Source of the DNA: Ascarosepion bandense | Taxonomy: Eukaryota > Mollusca > Cephalopoda > Sepiida > Sepiidae | DNA length: 64,000 nucleotides | Assembly: GCA_037127315.1 (NCBI GenBank) | Contig: JBBBDQ010000446.1 | Coordinates: forward strand, 1-64,000 | Direction of reading: 5' to 3' | Shown here: positions 43,303-53,089 of the stretch, in pieces | Position numbering within the stretch: position 1 is the first letter of the stretch | Layout: every line of letters begins with the position of its first letter | Notes under the pieces: generated by a model | Seen by the model: only the letters and a program-made list of their open reading frames with translations | What the model was told of the DNA's origin: nothing | The model's database searches: none | Made by a program: the position numbers and the translations under genes

Positions 43303-43339
43303 TATATGTTTAGTTTATGCAGAGCGAGCTGTTTATTCA

Positions 43340-44010
43340 TATATATATATATATATATATATATCCACCATTCAATCCCGATTTTGCTCCCAGAGTCCAT
43401 GGCTTTTTTCGCTCAATGACATACTTTTTCCGCAACCAGCGATTAAACACTTATAAAGAGAAGTGTTCTGCTGTATGTACCAGAATGATTGAGTAAATAA
43501 ATACAAACAACGGAATTGTAGAAAATTGGTGTATTACCAGGAGAAGTAGTATTTAAAAAAGAGGTTGTTAGTATTATACAGGAACACGGGCTTAGTAACA
43601 CGTATTCGTCATAAGACGTAGAGTCTGATAATAGCACACTTCCGGTTCACTACCGGAAATACTTGACTGATTTGTTAATCGGCTGACTCGTTACTCGAGA
43701 CTCGATTACTCGATTACCTAGGTCTTCCCACTACTATTTTATGTAGTGATTGGAATAGTCCATTATACTAGAACACAGGTGGAGAGCGCCCCAACAAGAT
43801 GGAAGCCTGTTTACAATTTATTTTATTAAAACACAGTGGCCTGGCATTTGGTACAAATTCGAACGCTGGCTGACGGCTCTCATAATAGAATGATGGAATT
43901 TATTTTGAAGCATAAATATTTGTGTTGCTTCATAAAATTGAGATGTTTTCTTTCTGCTTTCTAAGTGAGTCAAGACTTTATGTCGAATCTAATATAAACA
44001 CGAAACAAAA
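43340..44010 (+). pseudogene. mariner-type transposase remnants, copy 2, interrupted
   Basis: 43366-43450 reads PPFNPDFAPRVHGFFRSMTY and RLNTYKE (the SPDLAP block). After ~340 bp of other sequence, 43795-43990 resumes with the C-terminal part (MMEFILKHKYLCCFIKLRCF), which is parallel to 41210-41300. The gap may be an inserted element; its ends were not resolved. Confidence 0.6.
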
Positions 44011-44564
44011 AAACATTTCAAACATTCTTGTATATAATAAAACTAGAAATAATTTATTTCACGCAAACAACAACGAAAACATGTCAAAAATTAAATTGGA
44101 TCAAGTTTGATACTAACCGAAAGGAAGGCAATCCGTATTACATTTTTATTTTTTATTAGGTAAAGGGCAATTTAATTACTGTTTTTTTTTATTGGTAACT
44201 TGGGAAATGTTTCTTTTTGTACAGGTTTCCTCGAATCAAGTCTTAACCTAATGAAAAATCCTTTCTTATTAGCATTTATCCATTGACCCTCAAAATCTAA
44301 TTTTCCAAGAGATATAAGCGAATTATTCTAATACCATAAATATCATGTTTTCCTCAACAAACACAAGTCGAATAGGATTTTTAAGAAAGGCTTGGCGAAG
44401 TAAAAACAAAAACAAAAAAAAAACGGTTTTTAAAACAATATTCTGTTTGTCCGGATATATATCTTTTTGAAGATAAGATACTTACTCGAGGCAAACAATA
44501 AGTCCGAATGCGGTTAACATTTTCTTTCGTTACATTTCATTGTCTTTACTGGTCTGCCTCAAAC

Positions 44565-44570
<6 letters not shown>
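44011..44570. other. unassigned sequence
   Basis: AT-rich. No gene seen. Confidence 0.4.

Positions 44571-44605
<35 letters not shown>
44571..44605. repeat. (CT)n microsatellite
   Basis: Pure CT tract. Confidence 0.95.
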
Positions 44606-44606
<1 letters not shown>

Positions 44607-44686
44607 AATTCATTTTTCATCATACTCTCTCAAACTCAATAAACACTTCGTTTTTATTTATTGCGTCACATTGGGTGAAAGGGTTA

Positions 44687-44689
<3 letters not shown>

Positions 44690-44722
<33 letters not shown>
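44690..44722. repeat. (AT)n microsatellite
   Basis: Pure AT tract. Confidence 0.95.
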
Positions 44723-44725
<3 letters not shown>

Positions 44726-44734
44726 GTATATCGA

Positions 44735-44994
44735 GGCAGCAAGTAATTTTCTAAACATATGCTATTAAATATAAGAAACAATGAATGTTTATTATGTTTA
44801 ATCATGAGCCGTTCTAAACGTTGTATTTGGGCTTTAATTTCAGTTGAAAATAAAGACAAAAATTCTCCAACATTTGGATAATTATTTATTGGTTTTCTTC
44901 TAAGTTTCGGCTCACATGAGCCATCTTCAGAGAGGTTGTTTAAACTGAAATATTATAAAATCCACCATCACCGACGATTTTATTTTGATGGTAG

Positions 44995-44998
<4 letters not shown>
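44735..44998 (-). mobile_element. Penelope-like pseudo-LTR, copy 3
   Basis: Corresponds to 4120-4360 and ends at the same right-hand boundary, but with non-AT flanking sequence (44723-44740), which shows that the boundary is a real element end. The short ORF start is shifted by a deletion. Confidence 0.8.
44899..44935 (-). ncRNA. hammerhead-like ribozyme in Penelope-like leader, copy 3
   Basis: CTGAAGA and the GGCTC/GAGCC helix are intact. Loss of G and C after GAAA destroys the AGCT helix III. Confidence 0.45.

Positions 44999-45032
<34 letters not shown>
44999..45032. repeat. (AT)n microsatellite
   Basis: Pure AT tract. Confidence 0.95.
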
Positions 45033-45035
<3 letters not shown>

Positions 45036-45106
45036 CCATTAATATAAGTAAATGTTTGTCATTTAGTTCATTAATGTTACCTTCAACATCCTAATATATA
45101 TATATA

Positions 45107-45155
45107 GTCATCTGCAGACATCTGTTTCGCTGTATCACAACTCATCAGTACGGGT
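45107..45155 (-). ncRNA. hammerhead-like ribozyme, family L
   Basis: CCCGTA, core CTGATGA, helix II GTTGT-GAT-ACAGC (five pairs including one wobble, directly joined with no extra base), GAA, helix III ACA-GA-TGT, C (GUC cleavage triplet), TGCAGATG. GTA pairs with TGC (one wobble) beside the core. Helix III has a two-base loop, so it may work as a dimer. Confidence 0.62.
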
Positions 45156-45245
45156 AGACATCTGATTGCTTTTAAAGCAGGATTGAAACCCGACCGAAAT
45201 GGAGTTAGTCGGCGATTCTACCTCTGAGCTATGGGCGCTCGGTAG
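45107..45245 (-). mobile_element. tRNA-derived SINE with a hammerhead-like tail
   Basis: Minus strand 45240-45182: ATAGCTCAGAGGTAGAATCG (A box with TAGCTCAGAGG) and GGGTTTCAATCC (B box) at tRNA-like spacing. About 25 bp downstream lies the hammerhead-like motif at 45155-45107, and the unit ends at a short AT run. The combination of a polymerase III promoter head and a ribozyme has precedent in the Schistosoma Sm-alpha family. Confidence 0.7.
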
Positions 45246-45334
45246 ATGAAGGCAGACTTTTAGCGTATGATGTATCATACGACAGTAGCCAGAGTGCTCT
45301 ATTGGGATGTTGAAAATAATATTATATATATATA

Positions 45335-45488
45335 AAAGAAAAATTAAAGTAGATACGTTATTTCATGGTGAATCGGAAGTAAGGCTTAGTTCAGGCGAAC
45401 CATCACCAACTTCCGTCTTTATTATACAAAAGATTTTACACGTATGTACAGGATACTCCTTTGGAATCTTCTATACCCACACTGTATA

Positions 45489-45490
<2 letters not shown>
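45335..45490 (-). mobile_element. family A element, truncated copy
   Basis: GAAAAATTAAAGTAGATACG through TTCCGTCTTTATTA, then the ACTCCTTTGGA block. The hammerhead-like motif at 45374-45415 (minus) keeps perfect CGGAAG/CTTCCG strands but has a mutated core (TTGGTGA) and GAAC. Confidence 0.65.

Positions 45491-45582
<92 letters not shown>
45491..45582. repeat. (AT)n / (CA)n / (AT)n microsatellite
   Basis: Compound dinucleotide tract. Confidence 0.95.
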
Positions 45583-45712
45583 ATTACAGGTGAAGAGCAC
45601 TCAAGGTTTTTTTTTTATTTTGAGTGCTCTGGCATTTATTTTATTATGAACAGTGCTCAATATAATGAGTATTATAGAGCTTAATATAATTATGTAGTTA
45701 TGAATTAATTGT

Positions 45713-45769
45713 ACATTGCGACACGGAAATTTCTATGTTTCGAGATAGATTCTCATCATCAGGCAATGT
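45713..45769 (-). ncRNA. hammerhead ribozyme candidate, family G (best match in window)
   Basis: Minus strand: ACATTGC, canonical core CTGATGA, one U, helix II GAGA-ATCTA-TCTC, GAA, helix III ACAT...GTGT (four pairs, one wobble, with a 10-base loop), C, then GCAATGT. The outer strands are perfectly complementary over seven bases and the cleavage triplet is GUC, the commonest in nature. Topology is type I. The only departure is the unpaired U before helix II. Surrounding sequence (45590-45960) is AT-rich, with no ORF or tRNA head seen. Confidence 0.72.
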
Positions 45770-46003
45770 TGTTGTTGGCTGTACAAAAATCCCAAAATGA
45801 ATCTCCACTTTGATTCGCCAAAAGAAGCACACATGTCAATTTTATATCTTCCCACATACATACACAGCAAACCAAAGTTTTTGTCATTTAAATGTAAATC
45901 ATCATTAGATATAACACTTAATATTTCATATTAAGTTTATCTTCTTGATTCTTCCTCACCATTTACGGACTGGACATAAACTAACCACTTTTTAGTAGTT
46001 TTT

Positions 46004-46005
<2 letters not shown>

Positions 46006-46041
<36 letters not shown>
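46006..46041. repeat. (AT)n microsatellite
   Basis: Pure AT tract. Confidence 0.95.
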
Positions 46042-46044
<3 letters not shown>

Positions 46045-46574
46045 GCACATTATTTCTACCAGAGAGCACAACACAATCTTCAGTATAAATTGATCGTTGC
46101 GTAATTTAAATTTGAATGAAAAATATCTGCATTAATTACATTGTCCGAATCTTTATTGCCATATACATATTCACGACGTTTACGACGTTATACGCTCCTG
46201 TCTGCATGGAATTTCGAACCAAACCCTTTATTTCGATCTCGTTTCATGAGCCATGTCACTTCCAGATGTCTTAGTTGTCTCCCTTTAACTCATCTCTCTA
46301 AGTCCTTGTTCACCACTGCTGTAGCTAGGCATTGAACTCACAACACTCTGGGTTAAGTCACTGGATCTAACTAACAATTTTATCCACTGGGCAATGTATT
46401 CTTGAAGACAACAGTGTATGAATTATCGGACATATAAACTCATACAATTTAAAGAAATGAATCGTCTGCTCCTTACAAATTCGAGCAAAAGTCATAAAGG
46501 GTTATCCAGAGACATATGAACAGTAAACGGTCAGCATTCAATGCCCTAGAACGTAACAACCTACCAGAATAAAT
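46042..46574. other. unassigned sequence
   Basis: No gene. Near 46320-46380 (GCATTGAACTCACAACACTC) resembles a decayed tRNA-SINE head, but too weakly to call. Confidence 0.35.
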
Positions 46575-46905
46575 AACATTTTTTTTAAACATTTCACCCC
46601 AAGCAAGGCATTCCACTGCCACTATTGCGCAGGGGGTTACATAGGGGAAGGTGATGAGAAAGAGTGGTTAGATATAGGAAATGTCAGAAGGAGGGTGATA
46701 GACGAGTAAGGATACCGAGGATGAGGGTTGGGTAGATAGGAAGAGTGTTTGAGAGAATGGATGCAAGTTAGTGTGTTAGGAGGTGTCTATTGACCTTTCA
46801 TTTAAACTCCTGGAGATTGTAGCTGTCGGGGAAGCAAGTATGTGGAAGGGAATTAATTCCACAGGCGGTAAGTGCGAGAAAAGAAGCTGTTGGAGTAGAA
46901 ATTCA
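46575..46905 (-). mobile_element. Jockey-like LINE, copy 5
   Basis: 3' end at a T-run (46580-46587). Extends to NFYSNSFFSRTYRLWN (minus, 46905-46855), where it joins unrelated sequence. Confidence 0.8.
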
Positions 46906-47545
46906 AACGTGGCAGAGAGGGTACATAAAGATAACAGTACTTATAAATCCGCCTTAGGATGTGAAGGCAATTTCGGGGAAAATAAAAGAATCTGTGATCT
47001 ATATATAACATAGGATGAAAATTCAAAATTGGTTCTACACTTCGCAAATACCTCTCTAAATTAAGACTTCCAGCAGAGGTAAACATGACTAAGAATTGTG
47101 TATTTGCGGAAAGAAATCCAAAGAAGAATTGGGCCGCTCCATTAAAGTAAGGCTTCAAAAACATCGCATAGCCATTATAGTGGGCTATCCGTTCTAGTGA
47201 AACGTAGTTGTGTGTTGAAACAGATTAAATGATTTTGGCCTCGTTAGTAGACAGCCGACTATAAGTTATAAAAGGGGTTATAAAACAAGAAAATCAAATT
47301 GAGTATAGAAACAACATTTATATATACACAGATTTCAATTAAGGTTTTTTTTTTTACAAATAAAGTAATGTTTTTAGGGTGAGTCTAAAGGACGTTAAAA
47401 TCTTTATAGCAGTAAATACCGAAAAGAGAGTTTGTGTCTATGTATGTGTGAGTGTTTGTCAGTTAGGAATGTCTTTGATGTACCCGCTCCTTTGGTCGGG
47501 TAAGTAGCTCAGGGGACAGCAAAGAAGTAAGTGAGAGGGAAAAGC
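46740..47545. repeat. duplicated segment, copy 1 (partner 50045-50850)
   Basis: ~780 bp nearly identical to 50045-50850, including the same LINE fragment, the same join to non-LINE DNA at about 46905 and the same internal sequence, so it is a duplication after the LINE was already broken. Part (47020-47545) also matches 57.8-58.4 kb inverted. Confidence 0.88.
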
Positions 47546-47900
47546 GAGGCGAGCATAGTGGATCGCTCGACTAGGTCAAGGGACGTGCTAATTACGCTCG
47601 TACTTTCTCAACTCTGGTGATGCTTTCTGTGTCGGCTTTTTATTTCATCTTTGTGGGTCCCGGCAGTTCACTTGGGAATTCACATCCGTATTTAATTCTG
47701 GGCTTCACATTGGATGATAAATAAAATTCGCGTAGGCTCGCACACAGGAAATTGATATTTATTACTTTTTGGTTTTCTGCCGGAACATATGCGTGGAGCC
47801 GGGTGCGCAATGACCAGTTTTGGTCATTTGCTTTCTAGATCTCTGAGGGCAAACATCGGGTCCCTCGCTTTGCTCGGTATCACTACACCATAACACAAAG
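47545..47900. repeat. dispersed repeat, inverted partner at 57.5-57.84 kb
   Basis: GTGCTTTCTG-like, GGCTTTTTATTTCA and TTCTGGGCTTC blocks appear in the same order on the opposite strand at 57610-57730. Confidence 0.7.
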
Positions 47901-47924
47901 GGAAATAGAAAAAATTCAGGCTTA

Positions 47925-48440
47925 GCTGACTACATATGGAGGGAGAAGTTGATAATAAATAGAGAAAAATCAGGAAATTACGAAAATTTAAGGAACCAGC
48001 GCATATACTAGGCCACGAAGCTTGTTTTGCTCAAACTTATCACAACTAAATAGTGAGTACGATCCTCACTGGGTGCCCTATTCGGCATTTTTCACCATCT
48101 AAACTGTGCTTAGAAAATGAATATTCTAGGTCATGGGCACTTCGATGTGCTGTTCTCACTGGGTGCCCCATACATCCAGCCTTGAGCCACATCTATATGC
48201 TAGACCACAGTAATGTCCTAACCTGGTCAAGCAAAGAAATTAATACAGCATGTGAACCATAATACGGAATGCTAGTGAAATCATTAACTCGAAATTGCAA
48301 TATGAGCTCAGGTAAAAATTTTTACTGAGACAATCATTTCACATCGTCAATAAGAATATGGCAATAACAACGAAGACAACAGTCCGAACAATGTAAATAC
48401 TACCTTATCTCAGAAGAATAAACATGTATTGAAAATATCT
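47925..48440 (+). pseudogene. second Penelope-type endonuclease remnant and its 3' region
   Basis: ACTACATATGGAGGGAGAAG ... AATTTAAGGAACCAGCGCAT ... is a worn copy of 25540-25670. 48200-48430 parallels 25950-26110 and one unit of the 107 bp satellite. Confidence 0.55.
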
Positions 48441-48470
48441 GGTTGCCCCACTTTTTGCACACTCCTATAT

Positions 48471-49266
48471 TATACGAGGTTTACAGATTTTATTTTTAAA
48501 ATGTATATTCTGTATTTAAGATAAACAGGCTTTGTATAGTTATATGTAAAAATATATAAGTTATTTTAGAATTGTGAATATTAATGTTTTCATATTAAGC
48601 ATAAAAGGAGATAACTGTTTATTAAAATAACAGACCATAATTTACATTAAAAATAAATCTAGATCAACACATTTAAGCAGATACTTATATGTATATAACT
48701 ACTGCGCCAATATAAATAAATAATAAATACTTAATAGATCTTTTTATGACATCGAATACTGCTTTATTAACACCTGCAAAATGTATGTGCGATATGTTAT
48801 ATTTATATATTGCTCCTTTTAGTTGAACACTTTTATAGGGATAATAAAAACTATTTATACTTCATATCCTAACCGTTATCGGATTATGGAACCAATCAAC
48901 TTGGACAACGACACAAAAATCTTTATGGTTTCTCACAAAAGATCTTACAAAGTGACCATTTTACATAAGATCGAGAGCATCCCAAAAAGAACGAGTTGGA
49001 AACTCTTCTTCTTTAATTACAAGAACGAGTGGAACTACTTAAAAGATGTCGAGCCTTATAGATTTAAATCAACAAAATCACCATCATGTGATGAACAACT
49101 ATTGGACTTCGAAAAACAGCTTTTCTCCGTAATAGACAAAATTAAATTCAGCCAAAAGCCTAAAGGCCACCTCACTCATCAAAATTCAAAATATTCTTAA
49201 AGTAGACAAGATGGGTAGCCATTACGAAATCGATGTGGATATGTATCTTACTTTTGGCGCAGTCAT
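48471..49266 (+). repeat. ~790 bp tandem duplication, unit 1
   Basis: ATATTATACGAGG at 48471 and again at 49267 mark the unit starts. The second unit runs to about 50030. They are highly similar, with scattered substitutions and small indels. Confidence 0.9.
48823..49200 (+). CDS. unrecognised 125-codon ORF, duplicated
   Basis: The first 22 codons precede a second Met (48886), which is where the partner copy (49667) starts: MEPINLDNDTKIFMVSHKRS. So the shared protein likely begins at 48886. It is basic and polar with no signal peptide or obvious membrane segment. A middle block, WKLFFFNYKNEWNYLKDVEP, precedes STKSPSCDEQLLDFEKQLFS. The last part resembles 19658-19875, which hints at a repeated retroelement coding region, perhaps the N-terminal part of a polymerase-type ORF. 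I do not recognise a domain. It stops at 49200 where similarity between the units continues, so it may be truncated. Host origin is unlikely but not excluded. Confidence 0.45.
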   Translation: MNTFIGIIKTIYTSYPNRYRIMEPINLDNDTKIFMVSHKRSYKVTILHKIESIPKRTSWKLFFFNYKNEWNYLKDVEPYRFKSTKSPSCDEQLLDFEKQLFSVIDKIKFSQKPKGHLTHQNSKYS

Positions 49267-50030
49267 ATATTATACGAGGAGTACAGATTTTTTTAAAATG
49301 TATATTCGGAATTTAAAATAAGCAGGCTTTGTATAGTCATATGTAAAAATATATAAGTTATTTTAGAATTGTGAATATTAATGTTTTCATATTAAGCATA
49401 AAGGGAGATAACTGTTTATTAAAATAACAAACCATAATTTACATTAAAAATCAATCTAGATCAACACATTTTAAGCAGATACTTATGTATATAACTAAAT
49501 ATAAATAAATAATAAACACTTAATTGATCATTTTTATTACATCGCTTTATTAACACCAGCACAATAGATGTGCGATATATTATATTTATATATTGTTCCT
49601 TTTAGTTGAACACTTTTATAGGTATAATAAAATATTTATACTTCATATGCTAACTGTTATCGGATTATGGAACCAATCAACTTGGACAACGACACCAAAA
49701 TCTTTATGGTTCCACACAAAAAATCTTATAAAATGGCCATTTTACATAAGATCGAGAGCATAAAAAAAAGAACGTGTTGGAAACTCTTCTTCTTTAATTA
49801 CAAGAACGAGTGTAACTACTTAAAAGATGTCGAGCCTTATAAGATTTAAATCAACAAAATCACCATCATGCGATAAACAATAATTGGACTTCGAAAAACA
49901 GCTTTTCTCGGTAATAGACAAAATTAAATTCAACCAAAAGCCTAAAGGACATCTCACTGATCAAAATTCAAAAAATTCTCAAAGTAGACAAGATGGGTAG
50001 CCATTACGAAATCGATGTGGATATGTACCA
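49267..50030 (+). repeat. ~790 bp tandem duplication, unit 2
   Basis: Partner of 48471-49266. Joins directly to the second copy of the 46.7-47.5 kb segment. Confidence 0.9.
49667..49980 (+). pseudogene. second copy of the unrecognised ORF, frameshifted
   Basis: Begins MEPINLDNDTKIFMVPHKKS, stays parallel to the first copy for ~58 codons, then an extra base near 49842 ends the frame. The following DNA still encodes FKSTKSPSCD in another frame, then a stop, LDFEKQLFSVIDKIKF. Confidence 0.55.
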
Positions 50031-50044
50031 TTATAGCTATTAAC

Positions 50045-50850
50045 ACAGTGTTTGAGAGAATGGATGCGAGTTAGTGTGTTAGGAGGTGTCTATTGACCTT
50101 ACATTTAAACTCCTGGAGATTGTAGCTGTCGGGGAAGCAAGTATGTGGAAGGGAATTAATTCCACAGGCGGTAAGTGCGAGAAAAGAAGCTGCTGGTGTA
50201 GAAATTCAAACGTGGCGGAGAGGGTACATGAAGATAACAGTACTTATAAATCAGCCTTAGGATGTGAAGGCAATTTCGGGGAAAATAAAAGAATCTGTGA
50301 TCTATATATAACATAGGATGAAAATTTAAAATTGGTTCTACACTTCGCAAATACCTCTCTAAATTAAGACTTCCAGCAGAGGTAAACATGACTAAGAATT
50401 GTGTATTTGCGGAAAGAAATCCAAAGAAGAATTGGGCCGCTCCATTAAAGTAAGGCTTCAAAAACATCGCATAGCCATTATAGTGGGCTATCCGTTCTAG
50501 TGAAACGTAGTTGTGTGTTGAAACAGATTAAATGAATTTGGCCTCGTTAGTAGACAGCCGACTATAAGTTATAAAAGGGGTTATAAAACAAGAAAATCAA
50601 ATTGAGTATAGAAACAACATTTATATATACACAGATTTCAATTAAGGTTTTTTTTTTACAAATAAAGTAATGTTTTTAGGGTGAGTCTAAAGGACGTTAA
50701 AATCTTTATAGCAGTAAATACCGAAAAGAGAGTTTGTGTCTATGAGAGTGTTTGTCAGTTAGGAATATCTTTGATGTACCCGCTCCTTTGGTCGGGTAAG
50801 TAGCTCAGGGGACAGCAAAGAAGTAAGTGAAAGGCGAGGCTTTTATAAGC
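50045..50850. repeat. duplicated segment, copy 2
   Basis: Partner of 46740-47545. Ends in a short A-run near 50860. Confidence 0.88.
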
Positions 50851-51008
50851 TTTATAAAAAAAAAAGACACCCAAAATCTGGGAATATTATATCAATAATA
50901 AAAATGACCATTGAATTAAAATTGATGGTAGGATTTGTAAATCATACAAACAACGAGCGTCCGTCATAATTAAAGACCAATCTTCCCAAAAAAACTTCAA
51001 TACTAATT

Positions 51009-51320
51009 CAGTCAGTTAAAGTGCCATACGTGATACACGCTTGGGCGATCATGTCTCGAAAGAGACATGACTGACTAGGCAGAACATTATCCCGCAGTAG
51101 GTTGCCATTGCTTTCTGCGGTAGACTGGTTGCCGACCAAGGCTATAGAACCCAATCTGTCCTGTTATTTAACCCATAACTGGAAGGAAGAGACGGATTAA
51201 TACCTTTCCTAAGGGTATTTGCGCGTAAGTGAATACAATGGATTCAACTGGAATTCGAACTCGGCTCCCCGGTTTCTCGTTCCGAGCTGATATCCACTGT
51301 ACCACAACGCACATCCTCAT
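51009..51320 (-). mobile_element. full-length tRNA-derived SINE, with 8 bp target duplication
   Basis: TACTAATT at 51001-51008 and again at 51321-51328. The minus-strand head (51315-51245) has GTTGTGGTACAGTGGATATC (A-box region) and GAGTTCGAATTCC (B box). The 3' end is CAGTCAGTTAA-type, with the hairpin CATGTCTC-GAAA-GAGACATG (plus strand). Confidence 0.88.
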
Positions 51321-51599
51321 TACTAATTACTTTACCTAAATAAAAATAATTTTAACAAAATCAGCGAAAATATCATTTAAAATCCTCGGAATTACACGAA
51401 AATTCTTAAGGAATTAACCAGTGGCATAAAACAGTTGAAGCCCTAAAATGCTTTAATAATATAAAAAGGAAAAATGAATGTACATTGATCAGATTCGATA
51501 TTTGTGACTTTTAACCGTCCATCTTTTAAATTCTGCTAATGTCTGCTATAAATTAGCGATCGCAAAACTAAAATCATAAAGACAACAAAGAAAATATAT
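51321..51599. other. unassigned AT-rich sequence
   Basis: Nothing recognised. Confidence 0.4.
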
Positions 51600-52275
51600 A
51601 TTATTCCATAATGGTTTTCAGGACATAGGCGATCATGGCTTTCCACGTCTCCCTATTCCTAGTTATCTTTTCCTGATTCTGATTTAGTTGTCTTTTCTTG
51701 ATACTCAGTATTAATTTCCTTTTCGTCTTCATCCTTTCCAAAACTTTATCCTTGCTCCCATGCTCGATCCGTGATATTCGCAGCATCCTTCTGTAGACCC
51801 ACAGTTCAATTGCTCCAGGTTTTTCCTTCATCTTTGATGATATTGTCCAGTATCAGTCAGTTAAGTGCCATACGTGATACACGCTTGGGCGATCATGTCT
51901 CGAAAGAGACATGACTGACTGGGCAAAAGATTATCCCGCAGTAGGTTGCCATTGCTTTCTGCGGTAGACTGGTTGCCGACCAAGGCTATAGAACCCAATC
52001 TGTCCTATTATTTAACCCATAACTGGGGGGAAGAGACGGATTAATACCTTTTCCAAGGGTATTTGCGCGTAAGTGAATACAATGGATTCAGCTGGAATTC
52101 GAACTCGGCTCCCCGATTTCTCGTTCCGAGCCGATATCCACTGTACCACAACGCACATCCATTGTCCAGTATACATTGCCATATTGAAGAACGGACAACA
52201 CATAGCAATCCAATACTCTCTTCTTTGTTTCTAGTGAAATTTTCCTGTTTCTTAATACTTTACTTAACTTCTGGA
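51600..52275 (-). mobile_element. RTE-like LINE fragment, interrupted by a SINE
   Basis: 51831-51601 reads MKEKPGAIELWVYRRMLRIS then EHGSKDKVLERMKTKRKLIL. The same coding block continues after the SINE at 52161-52270. The 3' end at 51600 is TAGGCGATCATGGCTTTCC-like. Confidence 0.8.
51854..52160 (-). mobile_element. tRNA-derived SINE nested in the RTE fragment
   Basis: Flanked by a perfect 12 bp duplication, ATTGTCCAGTAT, at 51842-51853 and 52161-52172. The interrupted RTE sequence is contiguous when one copy is removed. The head and hairpin are as in the 51.0 kb copy. Confidence 0.93.
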
Positions 52276-52289
52276 ATATTTCTTTGTGC

Positions 52290-52530
52290 TTTTGGATCTC
52301 AGGAATATAAATGTATAGAAAGTGTTATGACCACAAAATGAGGGGTCAGTTTATATATTGATTGTAATATGGAACTGCTCCTCCACTTTATATTCAGCAT
52401 CCTTCTGTAGAACCACTTTTCAATTGCTCCAGGTTTTTCCTTCAACTTTGATGATATTGTCCAGTATACTTTGCCATATTGAAGAACGGACAACACATAG
52501 CTATCCAGTACTCTTTTCTTTGAACAAACC
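52290..52530. repeat. satellite monomer, then RTE fragment
   Basis: 52290-52395 is a single ~195 bp-family monomer (ATGACCACAAAATGAGGGGT). 52396-52520 is antisense RTE coding (minus frame: YGKVYWTISSKLKEKPGAIE). Confidence 0.7.
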
Positions 52531-52746
52531 GAATTCATTTTTAATCATATTAATTTACTACGCTACGAGTAAATCTTAAATTTTGATGTTTAATCTCAAG
52601 CTTAATTTCGGCAGGGTTAGAGTTAATTGAAAATTTTATTATTAATTATTAAATATTATTGAATAGGTAATTAATAATTTAAGGTTAATTTCTTATATAT
52701 ATTTTCCTAATTTTTAAAATTTCTTTTAAAGAAAAAAATCTTTGCA

Positions 52747-52781
52747 CATTATATTCTGAAATTTAATTTCAGAATATAATG
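52747..52781. repeat. perfect 16 bp hairpin
   Basis: CATTATATTCTGAAAT-TTA-ATTTCAGAATATAATG. No gene nearby. Confidence 0.85.
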
Positions 52782-53080
52782 AGCGAAGTTTGAGTTTTGT
52801 TTAACGGCATATCAATATCTGTGGGTTTTATAAAACCAAAAAGGGGATGCTTTAAAGTTGTTTCTTTTATAGTGAGAATGGTGATTCTGTCAGATTTTGA
52901 TTTAAAAAAAAGTTGTTTTCTTAGTTTTTGTTTTTTAGAAAACTGAAAATGTCTTAAAAATGTATTGCTGGGAATAATTTTATCCTTCGAAAATGTATCC
53001 TGGTAAATTTTTTTCCCTCAAAAATGTATTTTTTTTTTCTATAAAAGTCTTAAACAAGATCACATGATTTATCCATCACA
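52782..53080. other. unassigned AT-rich sequence
   Basis: T-rich, with loosely repeated AAAATGTAT lines at 52950-53030. No gene. Confidence 0.4.
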
Positions 53081-53089
53081 TACAGATAT

